Shown here one piece after another: positions 1 to 6,303 of a stretch of DNA of 10,078 bases. Location: the NCBI GenBank assembly GCA_041178545.1, contig JBEGVB010000175.1, positions 1 to 10,078 on the forward strand, read 5' to 3'. Both the position numbers and the translations under genes were made by a program. A model generated the notes under the pieces. It did no database searches. It saw only the letters and a program-made list of their open reading frames with translations, and was not told the origin of the DNA. How positions within the stretch are numbered: the stretch's first letter is position 1; each line of letters begins with the position of its first letter. The stretch is from JBEATZ01 sp041178545 (GTDB lineage Bacteria; Planctomycetota; UBA1135; UBA2386).

Positions 1-133
1 AGATCGGGTCCCCAGCACTCTTCTTGCGCTCACACGCTCATTCGAGGCCACCCAGAATGCCAAAGATCGCTGCCCAAACCACCCTCGCGGGTCGCCAAGC
101 AGGGCGGGAGAAGGTAGCGAGGTGCCAAGCCTC

Positions 134-182
134 GCGCAAGAGGTTGGGCAAGTTTCTCACCTAAAGCCCCAAACCTCTGCGC
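134..182. other. Bulged 15-bp hairpin in the gap downstream of the L,D-transpeptidase gene
   Basis: Positions 134-137 (GCGC), 139-145 (AGAGGTT) and 146-149 (GGGC) pair with 179-182, 172-178 and 166-169 respectively. This leaves an unpaired A at 138, a CA bulge at 170-171 and a 16-nt loop at 150-165. It lies about 100 bases past the stop of the transpeptidase gene. No T-run follows on either strand, so it is not a textbook intrinsic terminator. It could be a U-poor terminator of a high-GC genome or part of a small structured RNA. The rest of 1-279 shows no gene that I can support. Confidence 0.35.
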
Positions 183-279
183 AGCAAAGACTTCGGCACG
201 AAGAAGGTCGACCGAATCGGCTGGGCCCCGAACAATTTTTGGTGGTGTTTGCAGGCCACCAGGCCGGGGCGACCCGAAC

Positions 280-1563
280 TCAGGTCGTCGCGCGCACCAC
301 GACCTTGGCGTCGCGCGGGATGAGGGTGAAGAACTCCTCGATGTCCGGGTCCAGCATGCGGATGCAGCCCAGGGACGACATGGTGCCGATGGTCTCGGGC
401 TGCGGGGTCCCGTGCGCCCCGAAGCCAGGGTGCGCGTCGTGCGCGAACTTGACGAAGTACTTCCCGAGCACGTTCTTCGGGTGGCCGTACGGGTAGACGT
501 TGCCGTCGACCGGCGAGTACCACTGGGGCTCCTTCAGCTTGTCGGCGATGCGGAACTCCGCGAGCGGGGTCTTGTCGGCTTCGCCGTGGCCCACCCAGTA
601 CAGGCGCAGGATCACGTCCCCGAGGTACACCGCCATCAGGTAGCTGCGCTTCTCCACCACGGCGTGGATGGGGTCCACCGGCACCTTGATCTGCTGGCCC
701 ACCTGCAGTGCCTTCGGGTTGCGGATGCGGTTGAGCACCATCAGCGTTCCCTCCTCGACCAGCACGCCCTCCTTGCGGAAGCGCGAGGCGATGCGAGCAA
801 GCGAGTCGCCGGACTGGACCTTGTAGCTGCGCGCGCGGGTGACGTTGGACGGGTCGCAGACCCAACGGTCGACGCGCTGCTTGAGCTGTGCGTAGACCGT
901 GTCGACGACGCCGCGCTCGTGCACGTTGAACCGGTCCACGGGCCCCTGCATGAGCCGCTCCACCAGTTTGGTGAGGGCGACCACAGACTGCTCGTCGGGC
1001 AACGCGGCAGCAAGTTCGGCGGCGCGCTGGGCGACCTGGCGTCCCTCGTCACTGTGGAGGAACGCATTGGACGTCCCCAGCTTGGCCATCGCCTGCTCGA
1101 GGCTGGCCGTGGGCAGGGCCGCGAGGGCGGCGACGATGGAGCCGCGACGACCTGCTGCCGTTGCTGGGTCCGCGAGCTGGCTCCAGCATGCACCGAGGTC
1201 CGCAGGGGTTGCGGATGCGAGGTTCACGGCGGGCACCGAGCCCTCGGCCATGGGCGCGGGCTGGGGTACTGCCGGCTGCTGGACGCCAGGCTGCTGCGGC
1301 GCAGCCTGCTGGGGCACTTGGGCCTGAGGCGTGGAGTTCACGGGCTGGCCCGCGGCATTCCCTTGCGCCGGGGCCACGCCTTCGGTCGCGGCAGTTCCAC
1401 CTGCGGCGATCAGGCTCTCGAAACCTGCGTTGGAGTTGGAGGCGGGCGAGCCAGCCTCCTGGACAGGAGAGGAGCCGCCTTGGACCTCAGGGGCCGAACG
1501 GAAGAAGACCCACAGCAGACAGACCACTGCTGCGATCAGCATCCCGAGAACGAAGCTACGCAT
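280..1563 (-). CDS. Membrane-anchored LysM and L,D-transpeptidase (YkuD) protein
   Basis: This 427-residue protein probably cross-links peptidoglycan (3-3 links) or attaches proteins to it in the periplasm. Residues about 4-21 form one hydrophobic N-terminal anchor. Residues 22-120 are a Pro/Gln/Ala-rich linker, and 121-240 look helical and unassigned. Residues 246-295 are a LysM domain (YKVQSGDSLARIASRF then a VGQQIKVP end). Residues about 301-425 are the YkuD catalytic domain, with the signature H384-G-T and S-L-G-C400-I-R, where Cys400 is the expected nucleophile. The ATG at 1563 has a good ribosome binding site (GAGGTGG, 7 nt before the start). The stop is TGA at 280-282. LysM binds glycan, so the enzyme should be held both on the membrane and on the wall. 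It is separated from the DUF1573 gene by 374 bases and probably has its own promoter. Family assignment is firm; the exact substrate is not known. Confidence 0.93.
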   Translation of the reverse strand: MRSFVLGMLIAAVVCLLWVFFRSAPEVQGGSSPVQEAGSPASNSNAGFESLIAAGGTAATEGVAPAQGNAAGQPVNSTPQAQVPQQAAPQQPGVQQPAVPQPAPMAEGSVPAVNLASATPADLGACWSQLADPATAAGRRGSIVAALAALPTASLEQAMAKLGTSNAFLHSDEGRQVAQRAAELAAALPDEQSVVALTKLVERLMQGPVDRFNVHERGVVDTVYAQLKQRVDRWVCDPSNVTRARSYKVQSGDSLARIASRFRKEGVLVEEGTLMVLNRIRNPKALQVGQQIKVPVDPIHAVVEKRSYLMAVYLGDVILRLYWVGHGEADKTPLAEFRIADKLKEPQWYSPVDGNVYPYGHPKNVLGKYFVKFAHDAHPGFGAHGTPQPETIGTMSSLGCIRMLDPDIEEFFTLIPRDAKVVVRATT

Positions 1564-1937
1564 GACACCACCTCACGAGGCGCGCACGAAGCACGCGCCA
1601 ACCGCCAACCAACGCACGGCCCTGACCGGGGCCGACGCAGCGCGGGAGGCTACCTCCGGCGCCACAGGAATTCGAGAGGCTCCGCTCCACGAGAGCCGCG
1701 GATGGAGGCCGGTTGAACCCTTGGGTTCAGGTGGGAACCCCCCGGGGGATTTGGGTGCAGGCTGGCTTGCGCCTCCCGCTCCCGCCTCTCCCTCAGGGTC
1801 GGTCCCCGGAGAATGGTCATCGGTTCAACTTTGTGGCCCGCATGCAGCACGAGCACCGCCGGGCGGAGCCTTCGAACGCGGGCAGTGTAGCGAGAGGCGG
1901 TGCGGATGCCATCCCACGCCGCGCAGTCGCACCTGCT
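1564..1937. other. Non-coding gap between DUF1573 and L,D-transpeptidase genes
   Basis: No gene is supported in this 374-base stretch. It should hold the 3' end of the DUF1573 transcript and the promoter and leader of the transpeptidase gene. It contains small inverted repeats: TGAACCC at 1714-1720 with GGGTTCA at 1723-1729, GGCCC at 1618-1622 with GGGCC at 1629-1633, and a C5/G5 run near 1738-1747. None is followed by a T-run. I could not find a convincing -35/-10 pair. The minus-strand frame of the DUF1573 gene stays open to 1650 after its stop, but that translation resembles no known domain. Confidence 0.5.
1568..1575 (-). promoter_or_regulatory. Ribosome binding site of the L,D-transpeptidase gene
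   Basis: On the minus strand TGAGGTGG precedes the ATG at 1563, with 7 nt between GAGG and the start. This supports the start at 1563. A GC-rich 6-bp hairpin (1579-1584 with 1594-1599) lies just upstream in the presumed leader. Confidence 0.6.
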
Positions 1938-2537
1938 TCAGCGATCGAGGAGCAACTGCGCGCTCTCGACCCGCGGCAGCATGGCCTCCCCCACTCCGTG
2001 CACGGGTGGCCCAACCTTGCCGCTCATCACCAGGGGGAAGTCACCGCCAGCATCGTTGCACTGCACTTCGATGCGGATGCTCGCGAGCCCTGGCTTCAGG
2101 TGACTGCCAGCGACCTTCACCTCGACGCGCCCCACCTGACCAGGCGGGATCTCGCGGTCGAACGCGACCGCGGCACAGCCTCAACTGGGTCGCAGTTTCT
2201 GGATGTGGAGCACGGCATCACCCACGTTGTGCAGGGTGAACACATGCCCGAAGGACTGGTTTGCGGGCACCTCGCCCCAGTCGAAGCGACGGTCCGTGTG
2301 CCGCACCTGCGGTCCCTTCGGCCTGACTGGCGGGACTGCCGGGGCCAAGGCGACCGAACGGTCGAGGGGCTCAGGAATGGCAGCCTGGTCCGCCACTGCC
2401 CCGACTGCAGGCACGCTCGCGCCCGCGTCGTGGGTCTCGGCACCAGGGAACAGGCCCTGCTCGGGCTCTGCCCCAACGGCAACCCATGCGGCTGGCGCGA
2501 AGACAAGCGCAGCGAGGATCAGGAGCCTTCGAGCCAT
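1938..2537 (-). CDS. Secreted DUF1573 protein with an in-frame UGA at the conserved Cys position (candidate selenoprotein)
   Basis: Read through the TGA at 2183-2181, the gene encodes 199 residues. Residues 1-23 are a signal peptide (MARRLLILAALVFAPAAW, likely cut after AVGA). Residues 24-78 are an Ala/Pro-rich linker, and about 79-181 form a DUF1573 Ig-like domain. FDWGEVPANQSFGHVFTLHN and the following V-L-H-I-Q-K-L-R-P-S match the family up to its Ser-Cys-Gly-Cys motif. Here that motif reads S118-TGA-G120-C121. The frame continues with AAVAFDREIPPGQVGRVEVK, the usual second half of the domain, to a TGA at 1940-1938. The first Cys codon of CGC is therefore TGA. Either it is read as selenocysteine 119, or the gene is broken by a TGC-to-TGA change. 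I chose ATG 2537 (GGAG 3 nt upstream); a TTG at 2549 is possible. The gene lies 68 bases after the PKD gene. DUF1573 function is unknown; a Sec-Gly-Cys pair would suggest redox chemistry in the envelope. Confidence 0.72.
2153..2183 (-). promoter_or_regulatory. Candidate bacterial SECIS element directly 3' of the in-frame UGA
   Basis: In minus-strand RNA, the UGA (2183-2181) is followed after 8 nt by CGCGGUCG (2172-2165), a loop CGUU (2164-2161) and CGACCGCG (2160-2153). This is a perfect 8-bp stem. The apical loop starts 16 nt after the UGA and carries a G as its second base. Known bacterial SECIS elements lie inside the coding region just after UGA, with the loop roughly 16-37 nt away and a G among the first loop bases, so position and shape fit. 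In GC-rich DNA such hairpins also arise by chance, so this supports but does not prove recoding. Confidence 0.5.
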
Positions 2538-2563
2538 GCACTCCACCAAGGGACTGGATAGAG

Positions 2564-2597
2564 GTCAGGGCGTGCAGTGTCCACTGCACGCCCTGAC
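2564..2597 (-). terminator. Perfect 16-bp inverted repeat between the PKD and DUF1573 genes
   Basis: GTCAGGGCGTGCAGTG (2564-2579) and its exact reverse complement (2582-2597) flank two bases (TC), giving a very stable hairpin. It starts 8 bases after the stop of the PKD gene and ends 26 bases before the DUF1573 start. No T-run follows in the minus direction (CTCTATCC comes next). It is probably a terminator, attenuator or 3'-end stabiliser of the PKD transcript. It leaves almost no room for a separate DUF1573 promoter between hairpin and start codon. Confidence 0.5.
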
Positions 2598-2605
2598 GTC
2601 ACGCG

Positions 2606-5065
2606 TCAGTTGCGCGTGAAGGTGAACGTGGGCGAGTCGCCGCCCAGCGAGGAACGTGCCCAGATCCGGTTGTCACCGGCGGGCGGCACCACGACCCCGC
2701 CGCGCTGGCGGTAGGTCCAGGTGCCCGTTGCGGTCACGGCCACCGTGGCAACCGGACGCGTGGTGTCGCCCGTGGCGCCGAGGTAGACGGTGATCGTCTG
2801 CCCGCGGAGCGAGGCGGTGCCATCGATGCGCCACTCGACATTGCCCACCCGGTACGTGGCGGCCGTGATGCGCACCACGTCAACAACCGAACTCACGTTG
2901 ACCACCATTGTGTCCGTCGACGTGACACCACCGGCACCCGTCACCGTGAGGGTGAAGGTGATCGCCGTGGCCGTGGCCGGAGCCGTGAACGACGGCGTGG
3001 CGGTGTTGGCGTTGGCGAGCGTGATGGCCGCACCCGCATCGTGGGTCCACGCGTAGCCGAGGATCGTGCCCGTGGAGGCAGCACCGTTCAGCGTCACGTT
3101 GCTGTTCACGTTGACGGTGCGGTCGGCACCTGCGTTGGCGACGGGCGCCGCAGCGGCAGCGACGTTCACCACCATGGTGTCCGTCGACGTCTGCCCGAAG
3201 CTGCCACTGACGGTCAGGGTGAAGGTGATCACCGAGGCGGTGGCCTGCACGGGAGCCGTGAAGGAGGGCGAGGCCGTGTTCGCGCCGTTCAGCGTGATAA
3301 GGGCACCTGCGTCGTGGGTCCAGGCGTACGTGGTGATCGGGCCCGTCGAGCCCGTCGATGCCAGGGTGACGGCTGCGCCGGCGGCGACGTTGCGGTCAAC
3401 ACCTGCGTTGGCCACCACGACCGGGACGGCAGCCACCACGATGACCACCGTGTCCGTGGCCGTCTGGCCGAGGGCACCGGTGACGGTCAGGGTGAACGTG
3501 ATCACCGAGGGCGTGGTGAGCGCTGGCGCCGTGAACGACGGCGTGGCCGTGTTCGCGCCGTTGAGCGTGATCAACCCGCCAGCATCGTGGGTCCAGGCGT
3601 AGCTGGCGATCGGACCCGTGGAGGCAGAGCCGTCCAGGATCACGGTCGCGCCTGCGTTGACACCGCGGTCGGCACCTGCGATGGCGACCACCGGCTCGGT
3701 GGTGTTGAGTTCGACCGAGACCGGCACGGTGAGGGTTCCGCCCTGGGCCGACGTGACGGTCACCGTGTCCGGGACCGCTGCGCCCACGGGCAGGGTCACC
3801 ACCGCACTGCCGATGCCCGACCCAGCGGGGGTCATGGCCATCGGGGTCAGGCCGTCACCCGTGAGGGTGAGCACGGGGTTGTTGAGCTTGTCGCTGGAGA
3901 ACCCCGTCACGGTGAGGGAACCACCGACGCCGTACACGGCGCTGCGCACCTGCACCAGGTCGGTGAGGCCGTTGTGGACGGTCACCGTCGGAGGATTGTC
4001 CGTGGTGTTGGTGACCGTCACCGAGGTCGGGAGGGCCGAGGGGGGCAGGACCACGCGGCCGAAGTAGGTGCCGGTCGTACCGAGAGCGGTCATGGCCACC
4101 GGGGTGGCACCACCAGCTGTGACCGTGAGGGCAACTCCCGTCGGAGCAGTCGCCCAGACGTTCACCGCGGTCTCAGTGCTTGCGCGCGCAATGTATGCGT
4201 TCTTCACGCCCACGCCGCCGCTCACCGAGATCTGGCCCTGCAGGCTGAACAGGTCGACCTGCGCCGTGTTGGCGTCGATGCGATTGGCGGTGAAGAGGTC
4301 GCCGACGCCCGGGCCGACGATGCGGAAGTAGTTGGTGCCCAGCGGGCTGCCCTGCACGGGAACGAGGATGTTCGCGTCGGCAATGTAGGTCCCAGGGACG
4401 CGGGAGTTGAAACCGACCGGCGTGAGGAAGGGGCCGACGTTGCCCGCGAGGGCGAGGTCGAACTGCAGCGCAGTGAACCCGATGTCGTCGGTGAAGTTGA
4501 TCTCGCCGAGGTTGTTCGTCACGAAGGCCTGCGAACCGTAGGGCCACGTCACCTGGTACGAGGTGTTTGCCTGCAGGCCATTGGCGCGCAAACGGAAGCG
4601 GGTGAAGACCACCTGCTCGCCCTGCACGACAGCACCGTTGAGGAACGCAGCCTCGAGTGCATTCTCGTAGAACACGGAGGCGCCGTTGTTCGCTGCCAGG
4701 TCGCCCGCGACGGCCCAGTAGAACTGCTCGTCAGGGAAGTTGGTTGGGAAGCTCAGCGGGAGCGCCGGGTTGGGCAGCGCGAACAGGCACACGTTGGGGT
4801 CCTGGCAGAGCTGCAGACGCAGACCGTTCGCGTCCTCGTAGAACAGCGGGTAGCCACCGATGGGCTCCACGGCACCGCGCGAGGAGAGTCCGACCTGCGG
4901 GAGCTGGGAAACTGCATCCGTTGCGAGGCCCGCGAGGGCCAGCAGGGAGGCACCCAGCAGGCGGAGGCTTGCGCCGACGGCATGTGGGACGGAAGGAGAC
5001 GAGAAAGGCACGAAGTCGCCGGATTGTCCGGTGCGACCTGCAGCAGTTACTGGCACAACTGACAT
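2606..5065 (-). CDS. Secreted protein with unknown N-terminal domain and three tandem PKD-like repeats
   Basis: This 819-residue protein has an export signal with a long n-region (about residues 1-30), a hydrophobic core (LRLLGASLLALAGLA) and likely cleavage near residue 53. Residues about 64-290 form a domain I do not recognise, with a close Cys pair (C87, C93). Residues about 290-455 are beta-rich, Ig-like. Three PKD-type repeats follow at about 456-547, 548-640 and 641-727, each with AGxDRxV, YAWTHDAG, PSFTAP, ITFTLTV and a DT(V/M)V end. The C-terminal 90 residues look like another Ig-like fold (TVAVTATGTWTYRQ). ATG 5065 was chosen over an upstream in-frame start at 5143, because GAGGA lies 5 nt before it and the 26 extra residues would spoil the signal. 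The likely role is cell-surface adhesion or structure. No catalytic motif or C-terminal anchor was seen. Long antisense frames over the gene are GC artefacts. Confidence 0.85.
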   Translation of the reverse strand: MSVVPVTAAGRTGQSGDFVPFSSPSVPHAVGASLRLLGASLLALAGLATDAVSQLPQVGLSSRGAVEPIGGYPLFYEDANGLRLQLCQDPNVCLFALPNPALPLSFPTNFPDEQFYWAVAGDLAANNGASVFYENALEAAFLNGAVVQGEQVVFTRFRLRANGLQANTSYQVTWPYGSQAFVTNNLGEINFTDDIGFTALQFDLALAGNVGPFLTPVGFNSRVPGTYIADANILVPVQGSPLGTNYFRIVGPGVGDLFTANRIDANTAQVDLFSLQGQISVSGGVGVKNAYIARASTETAVNVWATAPTGVALTVTAGGATPVAMTALGTTGTYFGRVVLPPSALPTSVTVTNTTDNPPTVTVHNGLTDLVQVRSAVYGVGGSLTVTGFSSDKLNNPVLTLTGDGLTPMAMTPAGSGIGSAVVTLPVGAAVPDTVTVTSAQGGTLTVPVSVELNTTEPVVAIAGADRGVNAGATVILDGSASTGPIASYAWTHDAGGLITLNGANTATPSFTAPALTTPSVITFTLTVTGALGQTATDTVVIVVAAVPVVVANAGVDRNVAAGAAVTLASTGSTGPITTYAWTHDAGALITLNGANTASPSFTAPVQATASVITFTLTVSGSFGQTSTDTMVVNVAAAAAPVANAGADRTVNVNSNVTLNGAASTGTILGYAWTHDAGAAITLANANTATPSFTAPATATAITFTLTVTGAGGVTSTDTMVVNVSSVVDVVRITAATYRVGNVEWRIDGTASLRGQTITVYLGATGDTTRPVATVAVTATGTWTYRQRGGVVVPPAGDNRIWARSSLGGDSPTFTFTRN
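2888..3697 (-). repeat. Three tandem PKD-coding repeats with a 273-base period
   Basis: The codons for AYAWTHDAG recur with plus-strand GTGGGTCC beginning at 3587, 3314 and 3041, exactly 273 bases (91 codons) apart each time. Flanking stretches are also very similar at DNA level. For example, GCCGTGTTCGCGCCGTT is found in the first two transcribed copies, near 3546 and 3273. The identity suggests recent internal duplication or gene conversion. Confidence 0.85.
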
Positions 5066-5070
5066 ATGGT

Positions 5071-5075
5071 TCCTC
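5071..5075 (-). promoter_or_regulatory. Ribosome binding site that sets the start of the PKD protein
   Basis: Minus-strand GAGGA lies 5 nt before the ATG at 5065 (TGAGGAACCATATG). It favours this start over the upstream in-frame ATG at 5143. Confidence 0.6.
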
Positions 5076-5168
5076 AGGAAGTTGGGGGCGAGCCTTTTAC
5101 CCACGGCCACCGTCAGGAATCCATCCAGAAAGTCCGCTGGCACCGGACCGAGATGTCAGCATTTTGTC

Positions 5169-5220
5169 CCGTGACGGACCGGCGAAAACAGGGGGACGGC
5201 GCACCTGTTTCGGGTCACGG
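5169..5220 (-). terminator. Long interrupted hairpin after the lipid A operon
   Basis: CCGTGAC (5169-5175) pairs with GTCACGG (5214-5220), and CGAAAACAGG (5183-5192) pairs with CCTGTTTCG (5204-5212) with one bulged A. The loop is about 11 nt. It sits about 80 bases past the oxidoreductase stop and 100 bases before the PKD start, where a terminator would be expected. No T-run follows on the minus strand (GGGACAAAATG), so the call is tentative. No convincing promoter was found in 5066-5298. Confidence 0.35.
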
Positions 5221-5298
5221 CCCACCAAACCCAGCGACTCGGCGCACCGAGCCAGGAGCCGGTCCCCGAGCTGCCTGGCGGCGCAGTCAGCCAGCGCG

Positions 5299-6303
5299 TC
5301 AGGCCCAGCGGTTCGCGGCGATCGCCCGGATCACCTGCTGGGCAGCGGCCACGGCAGCAACACCGTCCTCGCCACTCACCCGCGGCGTGCTGCGGTCCCG
5401 CACGCACTGCAGGAACGAGGCAAGCTCCTCCTTGAGCGGGTTGCCGTCGTCGAGCTTGAACTGCTGCACGCTGAGCAGGCCCTCGAACACGTACTTCCAG
5501 AGGTCGCCCACCTGCGTGCGGTCGATCTGGTCCACGGGCAGTTGCTGGAGGTCCCAGCCCGGGTTCTTGCGGATCACGAGTCCCTCGCCGGTCTGGAAGT
5601 CGAGGCTCGCGTAGCAACCTTCCGAGGAGAACACGCGCATCTTGCGCAATGGCTTGAGGGCGACGCGGCTCGCCGTGAGGTGCGCCACGGTGCCGTTGCG
5701 GAACCGGATGATGGCCGAGGCCATGTCCTCTGCCGGCGTGAACACCGCACCGCCAAACGCCTCCACGGACGCGATCTCGCTGCCCACCAGCGCAAGCAGG
5801 AGGTCGAGGTCGTGGATCATGAGGTCCAGCACGACGCCGATGTCCGTCGAACGGAACGAGAACGGCGCAAGGCGCTGGCTCTCGATGTAGCGCGCGTTGC
5901 GGGCGACCTCGCGCAACCGCTCGAAGGCAGGGTTGAACCGCTCGACATGGCCGACCTGCAGGATGCACTCGTTGGAGCGTGCGAGCTCGACGAGTTCTGC
6001 GCCTTCCTGCACGGAGCCGGCAATGGGCTTCTCGACCAACGTGTCGATGCCGTGGGACAGGAAGTGCCCGGCGACCTCCCGGTGCAGGTTGGTGGGCACC
6101 ACGACGCTCACGGCATCCACCATCCCGACGAGACCGCGGTAGTCCTCGAGGCACGGGACGCCGTAGGCCGCCTGTGCCGCCTCGCGCGCCTTGGGGTTGG
6201 GGTCCGCAGTGGCGACGAGGTCGCAGTCGAGCTCCTTGAGCAGCCTGGCATGGTGGCGGCCGAGGTGCCCGACCCCCACCACCGCGACGCGGGTGCGGCT
6301 CAA
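5299..6303 (-). CDS. Gfo/Idh/MocA-family NAD(P)-dependent oxidoreductase (possible UDP-GlcNAc 3-dehydrogenase, GnnA-like)
   Basis: This 334-residue protein has the usual family length. The N-terminal Rossmann fold carries G10-V-G12-H-L-G15. E91-K92-P93 is the family EKP motif with its active-site Lys. GHVERFNP follows at 119-126, and D160-LMI-H164-D supplies the family's second catalytic region. The start is a TTG at 6303 whose last two bases overlap the TGA stop of lpxC-fabZ (TTGA), so translation is probably coupled. No strong ribosome binding site is present. Such enzymes oxidise sugars or nucleotide sugars with NAD(P). Oxidoreductases of this family occur in lipid A gene clusters. GnnA of this family oxidises UDP-GlcNAc at C3 before GnnB amination, giving 3-amino lipid A. 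A GnnA role is my inference from context. No GnnB-type (DegT-family) aminotransferase is in the window. Family call firm, substrate uncertain. Confidence 0.9.
   Translation of the reverse strand: MSRTRVAVVGVGHLGRHHARLLKELDCDLVATADPNPKAREAAQAAYGVPCLEDYRGLVGMVDAVSVVVPTNLHREVAGHFLSHGIDTLVEKPIAGSVQEGAELVELARSNECILQVGHVERFNPAFERLREVARNARYIESQRLAPFSFRSTDIGVVLDLMIHDLDLLLALVGSEIASVEAFGGAVFTPAEDMASAIIRFRNGTVAHLTASRVALKPLRKMRVFSSEGCYASLDFQTGEGLVIRKNPGWDLQQLPVDQIDRTQVGDLWKYVFEGLLSVQQFKLDDGNPLKEELASFLQCVRDRSTPRVSGEDGVAAVAAAQQVIRAIAANRWA

Noticed and set aside
1714..1729. Palindrome TGAACCC-TT-GGGTTCA as an operator or terminator
   Set aside because: It is short, has no T-run, and has no second copy next to a start codon; nothing links it to a regulator.
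1650..1940. The DUF1573 frame stays open for 95 codons beyond its TGA at 1940-1938, raising the idea of a second recoded UGA
   Set aside because: Only a 4-bp hairpin follows that TGA, the translation downstream resembles no domain, and DUF1573 proteins end about here. High GC explains the open frame.
3041..5062. A 673-codon open frame antisense to the PKD gene, and similar long frames over other genes
   Set aside because: They mirror GC-rich coding DNA, have Arg/Gly/Ala/His-rich products without domains or signals, and overlap strongly supported genes in full.
5169..5220. Long hairpin considered as a small RNA or riboswitch
   Set aside because: It has no recognisable riboswitch features and sits where an operon terminator is expected, so it is listed only as a tentative terminator.
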